From Massilia antarctica (GTDB lineage: Bacteria; Pseudomonadota; Gammaproteobacteria; Burkholderiales; Burkholderiaceae_D), in assembly GCF_015689335.1 (NCBI RefSeq), contig NZ_CP065053.1:5208001-5272000 (forward strand): a stretch of DNA of 64,000 nt, written 5' to 3'. Below are positions 8,240 through 16,667 of this stretch, one piece after another. The notes beneath the pieces are model-generated. The model had not been told where the DNA came from. It saw only the letters and a list, made by a program, of their open reading frames with translations, and did no database searches. Each line of letters starts with the position of its first letter. Position 1 is the stretch's first letter. Made by a program: the position numbers and the translations under genes.

Positions 8240-8741
8240 ATTCCATCGACCAGATCACCGAATTGATTTTCCAGCCCAAGGTGGTGCGCACCAGTTGCCA
8301 GCTCTCCTGGCCCCAGTTCGACTTGTAGCCATCGGCCACGTAGCTGTAGTCGAAATAGACCTGGGCCACATCGCCATTCGATTCGATGCGCACGTTATCG
8401 ACCGTTTCTTCCACCGGATGCGCACTCTCGACGATATGGTCGATAAACGCGGTCGCGCTGCCGGTCCCGGAAATCTTCTTCATACCCGGTTTGGACTGCG
8501 CCTTGCGGCGTTCGTCGACCATCTTGATGCTGTTATCGGTGGCCACGCCGATCCACGGAATCGAGTCCGAGTACAGCAAACCCATGAAGGCCGGCTTATC
8601 CTTCTTGATCACGGCCGTGCGAAACGCCTCGACCACGTTTTCGAGGGCCGCCACATCGGCCTTGGGCGTGGTGCTGCTGGCCGTTGCCGCGCATGCCGGC
8701 GCGGACGAGAAAACCAGTGCTGCGATGAACCAGTGCTTCAT
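8205..8741 (-). CDS. Exported NTF2-like (SnoaL/DUF4440-type) protein
   Basis: A 178-aa protein with a signal peptide (MKHWFIAALVFSSAPACAA) that may end at a lipoprotein-like cysteine, then an NTF2-like cone fold: an N-terminal helix (ALENVVEAFRTAVIKKDKPA), strands including GDVAQVYFDYSYVADG, and the final WQLVRTTLGWKINSVIWSME pair of strands. Such folds bind small ligands or act as scaffolds, and no catalytic residues stand out. It ends in a proline-rich tail and overlaps the convergent upstream gene by 35 bp. Confidence 0.7.
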   Translation of the reverse strand: MKHWFIAALVFSSAPACAATASSTTPKADVAALENVVEAFRTAVIKKDKPAFMGLLYSDSIPWIGVATDNSIKMVDERRKAQSKPGMKKISGTGSATAFIDHIVESAHPVEETVDNVRIESNGDVAQVYFDYSYVADGYKSNWGQESWQLVRTTLGWKINSVIWSMEFNPVLPPPRPK

Positions 8742-8849
8742 GTAATCCTTTACGTTGACGGGTCACGGCCATGCTGGCGGACGCCGGAAACGCAATGTAG
8801 CACGGCAATCAAACGCAAGATTGGCTTGTCGATATGCATAACCGGCAGC

Positions 8850-10037
8850 CTATTTCAGCCGTACGCGGCGCGAAAAATGGAGCGCCACGGCCAGCAAGCC
8901 GAGCGCGCCGCCCACCAGCAGCGCAGGCGCCCCGACCTGCGCGATGAGCAGGCCGGCCACGCCCACGCCGGTGGCCTGGCCCATGAAAAAACAGGATGCG
9001 AAGGCCGACACCGCCGCACCGCGTCGCTCCGGCGCCATCTGGGTCGCGTTGGTCTGCAAGGTATTGTGCAGCATGTAAAAGCCCAGGCCCGCGCAAAAGC
9101 TGGCGGGAATGGCCAGCCACCACAGGGGCGCCAGGCCGATCGCGGCCAGCGACAGCGCCAGCACGATGCCGCCCCAGCGCGCCAGTCCGCCTTCGCCCAG
9201 GCGCCGCAGCATGGCTGTCGACCCCATGGCAAAGGCGAAGCCGCCGAACCCGAACAGCATGATCACCGCGCCGGCCAGCGCCAGCGACAGGCCGTGGCGC
9301 GCGTGCAGGTGGCTGGCGATGAAGGCGAACGGTCCGTACAGCAGACCGCCTTCGAGAAAGGCCGTGAGCAGCACCAGCCGGGCCCAGGGCAGGGCGGCGA
9401 TGTGGCCGAACTCGGCGAGCATGTGGCGCACGGCCCCACCCGCGATCGGGCGTACCGTCCTGGCATGTGGCGGCAGGCGCCGGTTCAGCCCCAGCAAGCC
9501 GAGCCCGACGAGCAGAAAAATCGCCGCCACCAGCAGGAACGGCAGGCGCCACTGGTGCGCATCGGCCGCCAGCCCGCCCACCAGCACGCCGGCCGACACG
9601 CCGAGGATTTGCCCGATCAGGAAGCGCGCAAGCACCGGTTGCCGCTGTTCGTAGGCGATCACGTCGCCGATCCAGGCCATCGACAGGGGGATGATGGCGG
9701 CCGCCGCGGCCCCGGCCAGCAGGCGCACCGCCAGCAGCACGGGCAGGCTGGTGGCGGTGGCGCACAGCAGGGCGGTGGCGGAACTGGCCAGCGCGGCCAG
9801 CGCGATCACCAGATACTTGCCGTAGCGGTCGCCCAGCGGGCCGGAACCGAGCTGCGAGAGACCGTAGGCAATCGAAAATACCGTAATGACCAGCGAGGCC
9901 TCGCCCAGCGGCACGCCGAATTCGTTCGAGAGCAGGGGCAACAAGGGGTCGGCCGCTCGCATCGAGATGCCGCTGCCGAAGGCGGCCAGCGACAGCAGCG
10001 GCACGGCGCTGGCGGGAACGGGGGAGGCGGGTGTCAT
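8850..10037 (-). CDS. Major facilitator superfamily transporter
   Basis: A 395-aa MFS permease with about 12 hydrophobic segments. The loop between helices 2 and 3 holds the MFS signature as GPLGDRYGK, and helix 4-5 shows RLLAGAAAAAIIPLSMAWIGD, typical of drug/metabolite exporters of the DHA1/AraJ-like branch. The second half repeats the pattern with ARHGLSLALAGAVIMLFGFG. Substrate unknown. It stands alone and diverges from the GFA-family gene across 137 bp. Confidence 0.88.
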   Translation of the reverse strand: MTPASPVPASAVPLLSLAAFGSGISMRAADPLLPLLSNEFGVPLGEASLVITVFSIAYGLSQLGSGPLGDRYGKYLVIALAALASSATALLCATATSLPVLLAVRLLAGAAAAAIIPLSMAWIGDVIAYEQRQPVLARFLIGQILGVSAGVLVGGLAADAHQWRLPFLLVAAIFLLVGLGLLGLNRRLPPHARTVRPIAGGAVRHMLAEFGHIAALPWARLVLLTAFLEGGLLYGPFAFIASHLHARHGLSLALAGAVIMLFGFGGFAFAMGSTAMLRRLGEGGLARWGGIVLALSLAAIGLAPLWWLAIPASFCAGLGFYMLHNTLQTNATQMAPERRGAAVSAFASCFFMGQATGVGVAGLLIAQVGAPALLVGGALGLLAVALHFSRRVRLK

Positions 10038-10174
10038 CGGTGTCGTTGATTTGTTTCAAAAATGCAATTATCCGCGCATTCCGGCCGGGCTGCAGGCAGC
10101 GTTCCGGAAAGCTGGCGCCGTGCGCCGCAGCACGGCGCTACACTGGCGAGCACATTCCATACATGGAGAAGACG

Positions 10175-10576
10175 ATGAGCTTACTGGGCGGGTGTTGTTG
10201 CGGGGCGGTGCGCTACGAAACGTCGGAGCAGGTCTTTCACCAGACAATTTGTCACTGTCCGACGTGCCGGCGCGCGTGCGGGGCGCCGCGCGTGGCCTGG
10301 TTCAGCGTGGCGCGCGGGGAGTACCGCATCACGGCCGGCATGCCGGCGCAGTTCCGTTCCAGCCCGGACGTGACGCGCACCTTTTGCGGCGCCTGCGGCA
10401 CCCAGCTGACGTATGCGCACAGCGGCAGTCCGGACGAGATCGACATCACCACCTGCAGCCTGGACAACCCGGAACCGCTGGCCCCGGGCGACCATACCTT
10501 CACCTTCTATCGCCTGGCCTGGGATAGCGGCGATGACGGCACGCCGCAGTACGCGCACACCCGCGCCGAAGGCTGA
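10175..10576 (+). CDS. GFA-family protein (CENP-V/GFA zinc domain)
   Basis: A 133-aa protein of the GFA family, small zinc proteins related to glutathione-dependent formaldehyde-activating enzyme. The cysteine pattern is clear: GGCCCGAVRYE, then CHCPTCRRACG, then FCGACGTQLTY. Most members have no proven enzyme activity. The ATG at 10175 follows GGAGAAG by 5 bases and gives the canonical start; an ATG at 10163 is less well placed. It is convergent with the DUF481 gene. Confidence 0.85.
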   Translation: MSLLGGCCCGAVRYETSEQVFHQTICHCPTCRRACGAPRVAWFSVARGEYRITAGMPAQFRSSPDVTRTFCGACGTQLTYAHSGSPDEIDITTCSLDNPEPLAPGDHTFTFYRLAWDSGDDGTPQYAHTRAEG

Positions 10577-10589
10577 CCCCGTACGGCGC

Positions 10590-11327
10590 TCAGAACGAAT
10601 ACACGAGCGTGAGCGAAGTTTGGGTGTCGGTGTTCTTCTTGTCGGCCGGCACATTCGTGTCATTACGGACGATAAACGCCGCCTTCATCTGCATGGTGCC
10701 GTTGATCTTGGTGCTCAGGGCGGCTTCGGCAATCGAGTGGGTATTCGAGGTACCGCGCTCGACGCTGGCGATCTGGGAGAACAGTGCGTTCTGGCTGACC
10801 TGCCAGCGTATGGCGGCGGCACCGCGCACGGTAAAGCCGCTTTCGGGTTCGCCCGTGGCGCGTTCGCCGCGGAAATAGCCCGGGCCGATTTCGACGTCGA
10901 CGCTGGCCTCCGGCGAGTCGTACCAGCGCGTGCTGCGTCCGACCGCCATGGTGTTGTACCTGCTGTAGGCGCCGAACTTGTCGCCCACGTGGGCTGCCAG
11001 CACGAACAGCTTTTCGTCGTCCTTGACCAGTTTGTAGGCCGCCTTGGCCGAGAGGGAATAGCGTTCGGCAGAACGCCTGGAGCTACTGTTGCCGTCACGG
11101 TCGTTGACTTTGTCTTCCTTGAAGTGACCGGCGACGACGTACTGGTTGCTCCAGTCATCGAGTTCCTGGCGCGCGTCGATCTTGCCGGAGACCGAGGTGC
11201 CGGCGGTATTGCCCGAGGTACTGATGGCGCCCAGTTCGGCGGAGGTGTGCCAGCTGGCGTCGGGGAGGTCGTCGGCAAAAGCGGGAGCGCAGGCCATGGC
11301 CAGCGCGATAAGCGGGAGGAATTTCAT
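10590..11327 (-). CDS. DUF481 outer-membrane protein (YdiY-like)
   Basis: A 245-aa outer-membrane barrel of the DUF481/YdiY family, sometimes called salt-induced outer membrane protein. A 19-residue signal peptide ends at AFADD. The mature part is a series of amphipathic beta-strands: WHTSAELGAISTSGNTAGTS is the usual first hairpin, and the protein ends in SLTLVYSF with the C-terminal Phe that targets barrels to the Bam machinery. Function is unknown beyond being an envelope protein. Monocistronic. Confidence 0.85.
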   Translation of the reverse strand: MKFLPLIALAMACAPAFADDLPDASWHTSAELGAISTSGNTAGTSVSGKIDARQELDDWSNQYVVAGHFKEDKVNDRDGNSSSRRSAERYSLSAKAAYKLVKDDEKLFVLAAHVGDKFGAYSRYNTMAVGRSTRWYDSPEASVDVEIGPGYFRGERATGEPESGFTVRGAAAIRWQVSQNALFSQIASVERGTSNTHSIAEAALSTKINGTMQMKAAFIVRNDTNVPADKKNTDTQTSLTLVYSF

Positions 11328-11763
11328 AAACGTGTTGATGCGGGTGAAAGATTGCCCGCATTGTAACCGAGCTCAGGTTTCGCTGCCGGTCCGGGAGCCG
11401 ATCCGGACTTGGGTGCGGTCGTACAGCCGGCGCGTCCGGCGCTCCATCGGCACACAATAATTGCACTTCTTTTTTTGGCAAGGGTCTATAGCCACTTTAC
11501 CGTTGATGCAATGCGCTCCTGAAGGGGTAGCTGTTGGCCTGATTCTCGGAACGGGCCGTCTGCGCGGGCCCGCCCGTGTCCTGAATTCATTGCAGATGTT
11601 CCTGCGCAGGGAACAGGCGAAGTGACATGTCCGCACCCTCCCTGTTCGCGGGTGCGCGCGGGTTATGCCGGCCGCGCGCGCTTGACATCGAAGCCGCCCG
11701 CCGCCATCGCCGATCACCCTCGATACCGTCCGGCGTTGCCGGGACCCCGGGAGCGCCGGATTG
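11328..11763. other. Intergenic region with a possible decayed duplicate of the DUF4124 gene end
   Basis: No intact gene is supported in these 436 bases. Bases 11546-11580 resemble the 3' end of the neighbouring DUF4124 gene: the string GAACGGGCCG followed by CTGCGCGG and TGTCCTG occurs in both places (compare 11789-11817). On the minus strand this gives residues QTARSENQ against QAARSQRI. It is probably a remnant of a duplicated 3' end. A small inverted repeat (GTCCGG and CCGGAC, 11389-11408) lies nearer the DUF481 gene and may belong to its upstream region. Confidence 0.35.
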
Positions 11764-12228
11764 TTACTGCAAACCGGCAATGCGCTGCGAACGGGCCGCC
11801 TGCGCGGCGCTGTCCTGCAGCATCAGGCTGTGACGCGCCGCCTTGAGCGTGGCGATGTCGCGCGCCAGGCCGCCGCCGGCGCTAGGATTGCGCACCACCG
11901 GCAATTCGCGCCGCGGCACCTGGGCCTGCGTCTGCGAAGTGGCAAAGCGTTCCACGACCGGGGCCGTGACCGCCGCGTCCGCCGTCGATTCGCCGCTGAT
12001 GATGGCCTGGCTGTCATCCGCGCCCGCCGCCCCGGCGTTGGCCGCTGCCGTGGTGCCCGCCGCCACCGCCACGGTCTGCTCCTGCTGCGGACAGCGGGCA
12101 TCGGTCAAGGTGACCTTGCCGTCGTTGTCGATGCACTTGACGATGGCGATGGCCGGATCGGCGAACACGGTCGATGACAGCATCAGGCCGGCGAAGAAGA
12201 TGCTGCGGGTGAGGGCGGGATGAATCAT
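11764..12228 (-). CDS. Exported DUF4124-type protein
   Basis: A 154-aa exported protein. After a signal peptide (about residues 1-23, ending VFADP) comes a short DUF4124-like module with the pattern KCIDNDGKVTLTDARCPQQ, a cysteine-framed beta-hairpin common in betaproteobacterial envelope proteins. The rest is alanine-rich and low in complexity, with a final helical segment ARDIATLKAARHSLMLQD. The ATG at 12228 was chosen because AGGAG lies 7 bases upstream and it opens the signal peptide; the longer in-frame extension lacks both. Function unknown. Confidence 0.7.
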   Translation of the reverse strand: MIHPALTRSIFFAGLMLSSTVFADPAIAIVKCIDNDGKVTLTDARCPQQEQTVAVAAGTTAAANAGAAGADDSQAIISGESTADAAVTAPVVERFATSQTQAQVPRRELPVVRNPSAGGGLARDIATLKAARHSLMLQDSAAQAARSQRIAGLQ

Positions 12229-12455
12229 GGTCGTGCTCCTGTTTGCGAATGCGTCCATTGTGGGCAGTTCGCCGGCACGTATCTGTTCGTTACCACACGC
12301 TGTTGTTTTTGCATTGAACTTACGCACGAGAAATAATTATTCCGCGACGGGCAGGTGCGCACGGTTGGGCGGAACCGGCGCGAGTCCGATGAGGAAAGTA
12401 CAATGTCTCAGACAAGCGGGCTCATCTACCGCGTTTATGACAGGCGGCAATTCGC

Positions 12456-14705
12456 ATGCGTATCCGGACTTATTTGTTCCTGATGGCCGCTGGCATCCTG
12501 GTGCCGGTGGTGCTGTTCGCCGGGCTGGCGCTGGACATGCTGCAAAACGCCGAACGCGACGCCGCGCTGCGTGGACTGAAGGAAACCGCGAACAGCATCG
12601 CCTTGCTGGTCGACCGCGAGCTCTACAGCGCCGAAGCGGGCCTGCGCGTGCTGGGCGGCTCGCCCTCGCTGGCCGAGGGCGACCTGCAGGCCTTCTATGC
12701 GCAGGCGCGCCGCGCCAACCGCGGCAGTACCGGCTGGACAGTGCTGCTCGACGAGCAGGGCCAGCAAGTGATCAATACCCTCCTTCCCTACGGCAGCGCC
12801 TTGCCCGCGCACGCGGCCCCGGGCGTGGTCCAGCACGTGATCGCGACCCAGAAGACCTATGTGTCGGACGTCATGAACGGTCCCGTGATCACGGCCATGG
12901 TGACCACGGTCAACGTGCCGGTGCCGATCGACGCGGGCAAGCGCTATGTGCTGACGCTGGCCTTTTCCACAGAGCATTTCACGCGCCTGATCGCCAGCGT
13001 CGACGTGCCGCCCGGCTGGGTGGTCGGCATCATCGACAGCCAGGGCCGCTTCATCGCGCGCAGCCACAATCCGGAAGGCTTGATCGGCAAGCCGGCGCGT
13101 CCCGAGCTGGCGGCCGCCGCGCGCAAGGCGCACAGCGGGCAGATCCGCCACAACACGGTGGAGGGCACCGAAGCGTTCGACGTGTTCACCCATTCGGGCT
13201 TGTCGGGCTGGACCTTGGCCGTAGCCGCGCCGGTCGAGCTGATCGAGCGCTCGGCGCGCCACGCCTCCTTCGTAGCCGCCATGGGCTTGCTGGCGGCCAT
13301 GCTGTGCGCGGCGGCGCTGGCCGCCTACTTCGGCCGCCAGCATGTGCGCTCGATCGCGCGCGCGGTCAGGGCCGCCACCGACCTGGGCGCCGGCCAGGCG
13401 CCGCGCCAGGTGCACTCGCGCGTGGACGAGATGAACGAATTGCACCGCGCCCTGCATGCGGCCGGCGAGCAGATGCTGCAAGCCCAGGCCTACCGGCGCA
13501 ATGCCGAGGCCGGGCGCCAGGCCTTGCTCGATGCCGAAAAAACCGCGCGCCAGATGGCCGAACAGCAAAACAGCGCCAAGGACCAGTTCCTCGCCATGCT
13601 CGGGCACGAATTGCGCAATCCGCTCGCGCCCATCAGCACCGCCGCCCAGCTGCTGCGGCTGCAGCCGGGCGACGCCAAGCGGGTACGCTACGCCAGCGAC
13701 GTCATCTCGCGCCAGGTCGAGCACATGAACAGCTTGTTGGGCGACATGCTCGATGTCTCGAGGGTCACGCGCGGCCTGGTCACGCTCGACATCGACGACC
13801 TGGAACTCGACGCCATCCTCGACCGCGCCCTGGAGCAGACCCACGCGCTGGTGGAGTCGGCCCAGCACCGGGTCGAGCTGTCCTTGCCGCCGACCCCGAT
13901 CCGCATGCGCGGCGACAAGACGCGCCTGGTCCAGATCTTCGCCAACCTGCTCAACAACGCCGCCAAGTACACGCCGCCCAACGGCCGCATCGGCATCCAG
14001 GCCGCGCAGGGCGACGGTCAGGTCGTGGTCACGGTCAGCGACAGCGGCGAAGGCTTGGCGCCGGAATTGCTGCCGCGCGTGTTCGACCTGTTCTCACAGG
14101 GCGAGCGCAAGCCGGACCGCGCGCAGGGCGGCCTCGGCCTCGGGCTGGCGTTGGTCCAGAGCCTGGTCCGGCTGCATGGCGGCACGGTCACGGCGTCCAG
14201 TCCCGGGCCGGGGCAGGGCAGCAGCTTTACCGTCACCCTGCCTTGCGAGCCGAGGGAAAGGGCGCCGCTGCCGCCGCAGCGCCGGCGCGGCGACGCGCCC
14301 GGCCCGGCGCTGCGCGTGATGATCGTGGACGACAATGTCGACGGCGCCATCAGCCTGTCGCTGTTCCTTGAAGCGGCCGGCGGGCATCATGTGTGCACCT
14401 ATTACGATGCGGGCGCCGCGCTGGCCCGGGCCGCCTCGGAAGCGCCGGACGCGTTCATCCTCGATATCGGCCTGCCCGACATCACCGGCTACGAACTGGC
14501 GCGCCAGTTGCGCGCGATGGCGCAGTTCCGCGATGCGTTGTTCATCGCGCTGACCGGCTACGGCCAGCCGCAGGACCGCGAACGCGCGCGCGAAGCCGGC
14601 TTCGACCATCACCTGGCCAAGCCGGCCGACCCGCAGCAGGTGCTGGAACTGCTGAGCCGCCCGCGCAAGGCGGGCATGCGCCGCTCCGCCAGGGTGCGCA
14701 GTTAG
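12456..14705 (+). CDS. Hybrid sensor histidine kinase: Cache, HisKA, HATPase, receiver
   Basis: A 749-aa membrane hybrid kinase. Helices at about 5-26 and 272-292 flank a periplasmic Cache-like sensor ([20 protein letters not shown], then the [19 protein letters not shown] strand pair). A linker leads to HisKA with phospho-acceptor His384 in [11 protein letters not shown], then an HATPase domain with the N-box [20 protein letters not shown] and [12 protein letters not shown]-terminal receiver begins VMIVDDNVD, with phospho-acceptor Asp670 in FILDIGLPD and the KPAD lysine. No partner regulator is adjacent, so the output is unknown. The start is supported by the first membrane helix. Confidence 0.92.
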   Translation: MRIRTYLFLMAAGILVPVVLFAGLALDMLQNAERDAALRGLKETANSIALLVDRELYSAEAGLRVLGGSPSLAEGDLQAFYAQARRANRGSTGWTVLLDEQGQQVINTLLPYGSALPAHAAPGVVQHVIATQKTYVSDVMNGPVITAMVTTVNVPVPIDAGKRYVLTLAFSTEHFTRLIASVDVPPGWVVGIIDSQGRFIARSHNPEGLIGKPARPELAAAARKAHSGQIRHNTVEGTEAFDVFTHSGLSGWTLAVAAPVELIERSARHASFVAAMGLLAAMLCAAALAAYFGRQHVRSIARAVRAATDLGAGQAPRQVHSRVDEMNELHRALHAAGEQMLQAQAYRRNAEAGRQALLDAEKTARQMAEQQNSAKDQFLAMLGHELRNPLAPISTAAQLLRLQPGDAKRVRYASDVISRQVEHMNSLLGDMLDVSRVTRGLVTLDIDDLELDAILDRALEQTHALVESAQHRVELSLPPTPIRMRGDKTRLVQIFANLLNNAAKYTPPNGRIGIQAAQGDGQVVVTVSDSGEGLAPELLPRVFDLFSQGERKPDRAQGGLGLGLALVQSLVRLHGGTVTASSPGPGQGSSFTVTLPCEPRERAPLPPQRRRGDAPGPALRVMIVDDNVDGAISLSLFLEAAGGHHVCTYYDAGAALARAASEAPDAFILDIGLPDITGYELARQLRAMAQFRDALFIALTGYGQPQDRERAREAGFDHHLAKPADPQQVLELLSRPRKAGMRRSARVRS

Positions 14706-14762
14706 CCGGCGCCCGGACAATTTGTTACCATGTCGGCTCCTTAGCCATCCATCCATCTTCCC

Positions 14763-15971
14763 ATGCCCAAAAACAAGCGCCCCGTCCCCCGCAAATCCCA
14801 CGTTCCGGCGCAGGAGGATGACGACGTACTGGCCCAGCAGCTTGCCGACCTCGCGCTCGCGCTGGCCGAACAGGAGCAGGACGAGGATGGCGACGCCGAA
14901 GCGCTGCGCCTGAAGGATGTCGAATTCGCGCGCCTGCTGCGCAACGCCCTGCGCAAGAAGAATGACGAGGTGCTGTACGGCGCCATCGAACGCACCCGCT
15001 ACACCGATGCCGCCGCTTACCAGCTGCTGCGCGAGCGCACCGAGGAAGCGGCCGGCACCGTCACCCTGCGCCGCGAAAATGGTCTGGAAATGGAAATCAA
15101 CGCCTTCGCGCTGCCGGTATTCGTGCACAGCACGGGCGGCCTGAAGGAAGCCCAAGGCTTTGCCGATGGCGACGCCTTCGAGGAACTGGTCGAGAGCCTC
15201 AAGCGGGGCGGCCTGGAAAGTGCGCAAGCGACGGTGGTGATGATCAGCCACGCCTACGACCTCGATGAAATCGACGCCATCACCTACAGCCACCTGAACG
15301 ACATGGTGCGCGACGCCGCCGGCTCGATGACCGAGAAAAAACTGGTGGCGCGCCCGGCGCTGGAACGCAGCATGACGGGCTGGGCGCCGACCCATTTCGG
15401 TCCGGACGACCAGGCCGTCGAGCTGCGCTTTTTGCTGGGGTTCGCGATGAAGCGCGCCGACGACCCGTTTTACGCGGCCCCGGCCGGCGAAGCGCAGGCC
15501 GATGCCTGGTTCGAGGCGCGCATGGAACGCTACCGCGCCTGGACGGTGCAAGCCGCGCCACTGGTCAAGCGCTGCCTGGCGGACGATCCGGCCTCGGTCG
15601 AGCTGCACTTTTTGTACCAGGACCTGTTCTACGGCGCCAAGGAGCAGGGCGTGGCCGAACTGGCGATGCTGCAAATGATCAGCGACGTCAACGCGGCGCT
15701 GGAAGCGTCAGCGCTTGCGGCCAGCGAGGTGCGCGCGGTGCTCGGCCCGGCTGCGGTGGAAGATGAGATGGTGATGCGGGTCAACCTGAGCGACCCGGCG
15801 GGCGTGCTGCTGGCCTCGCTGGAAAAGCCGCTCGACGTGGCTGCCGACCTGCAGGGCGAGGTGGACGACCTGTGCGACGCCCTGGGTTCGCTCGGCATCC
15901 GCGCGCTGTCGGTGGCGCAGCGCTTCGGCGAGGATGGCGAGCCGCAGGACACCGTCGTGTACCAGGGCTAG
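14763..15971 (+). CDS. DUF2863-family protein
   Basis: A 402-aa cytoplasmic protein of DUF2863, a family found mainly in Burkholderiales. The charged N-terminus ([20 protein letters not shown]) and acidic helices are followed by the conserved [21 protein letters not shown] and [11 protein letters not shown]. The C-terminus is acidic, ending [11 protein letters not shown]. No catalytic motif is evident and function is unknown. Its TAG stop overlaps the stop of the convergent 120-aa membrane gene in a CTAG. Confidence 0.8.
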   Translation: MPKNKRPVPRKSHVPAQEDDDVLAQQLADLALALAEQEQDEDGDAEALRLKDVEFARLLRNALRKKNDEVLYGAIERTRYTDAAAYQLLRERTEEAAGTVTLRRENGLEMEINAFALPVFVHSTGGLKEAQGFADGDAFEELVESLKRGGLESAQATVVMISHAYDLDEIDAITYSHLNDMVRDAAGSMTEKKLVARPALERSMTGWAPTHFGPDDQAVELRFLLGFAMKRADDPFYAAPAGEAQADAWFEARMERYRAWTVQAAPLVKRCLADDPASVELHFLYQDLFYGAKEQGVAELAMLQMISDVNAALEASALAASEVRAVLGPAAVEDEMVMRVNLSDPAGVLLASLEKPLDVAADLQGEVDDLCDALGSLGIRALSVAQRFGEDGEPQDTVVYQG

Positions 15972-16330
15972 GGCAGCCTGGCGTTGGCCAGGAAGGCCCA
16001 GGCCACCGACATGACCACCATCCCGGCCAAGGTGAGGCACGACCAGGCAAAGAACCAGGCCGGCCATAAACTGGCTTGGAGCGCCCGTTCGCACAGGCAG
16101 CCCATGCCGAAGTCGAACAGGGTCAGTACCGACCAGCGCCGCAGGTAGGTGGGGAAATAGCGGCACATGCGACGGTTGTGCTGCAGCGCAGCGTGGCGTT
16201 CGTACACGTCGCGCGCCGCACCCAGGTCGCGGAACAGCCAGTCGAAGAACAGGAAACGGTACAGCAAGGTCGGGAAACTGATCGCGGGGTCGCCGTCGGC
16301 GCTGTGCTCGGGGGAGGGCGTATCTGCCAT
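15968..16330 (-). CDS. Small membrane protein of unknown function
   Basis: A 120-aa protein not assigned to a named family. The first 20 residues are polar. The middle carries FLFFDWLFRDL and an Arg/Tyr-rich stretch (RRMCRYFPTYLRRW), and two hydrophobic segments follow at about residues 67-90 and 91-115. The ATG at 16330 was preferred because the upstream in-frame sequence is translated REP-like repeat. It ends in a CTAG shared with the convergent DUF2863 gene. Confidence 0.55.
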   Translation of the reverse strand: MADTPSPEHSADGDPAISFPTLLYRFLFFDWLFRDLGAARDVYERHAALQHNRRMCRYFPTYLRRWSVLTLFDFGMGCLCERALQASLWPAWFFAWSCLTLAGMVVMSVAWAFLANARLP

Positions 16331-16389
16331 GGTCGGACCTTTGCTGGAGTCTTCAATGGGCGGTTGGCGGCGCTGACGCCGCATATCGC

Positions 16390-16421
16390 GTACCGCATGC
16401 GTACCGCGTACCGCGTACCGC
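16390..16421. repeat. GTACCGC heptamer repeats
   Basis: GTACCGC occurs four times: at 16390-16396, then in perfect tandem at 16401-16407, 16408-16414 and 16415-16421. It lies between the small membrane gene and a cluster of palindromic repeats; no function is evident. Confidence 0.6.
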
Positions 16422-16451
16422 ATAGCGTTCACGACACCGTTAACCGCAAAA

Positions 16452-16597
16452 CCGTCGCTCCCGCGCAGGGCTCGGCGCCCCCGCGTGGGCCCCAAGTTTC
16501 TACGCTCAGCTTCGGGCTGCGGTTGTGACTTGGGCCCCCGCCTTCGCGGGGGCGACGGAGCTTGGTACTTGGGCTCCCGCCTGCGCGGGAGCGACGG
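16452..16597. repeat. REP-like palindromic repeat cluster
   Basis: Two direct copies of an extragenic palindrome, at 16527-16558 and 16566-16597, each read ACTTGGG, then a C-rich arm (CCCCCGC or CTCCCGC), a short loop, the complementary G-rich arm, and GCGACGG. A degenerate copy in the opposite orientation covers 16452-16497, from CCGTCGCTCCCGCG to GGGCCCCAAGT. An inverted pair plus a tandem copy is the arrangement expected of REP/REPIN elements. Translated, they yield the WAPAFAGAT-type peptide often misannotated as protein. They fill most of the 337-bp gap before the GGDEF-EAL gene. Confidence 0.7.
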
Positions 16598-16667
16598 TGT
16601 GGCGGTCAACGGTATTGCACCACGTGCCGACTATATACCGATCCCGGCCGCGACGCAGCGCGCCGCC

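Noticed and set aside
12403..12483. A 26-codon ORF with a good ribosome site before the hybrid kinase
   Set aside because: GAGGAAAGTACA precedes the ATG, but the peptide has no features and it overlaps the kinase start by 28 bases. It may be a leader, but evidence is too thin to list.
16485..16609. Short ORFs giving WAPAFAGAT-like peptides
   Set aside because: These are translations of the REP-like palindromic repeats, not genes.
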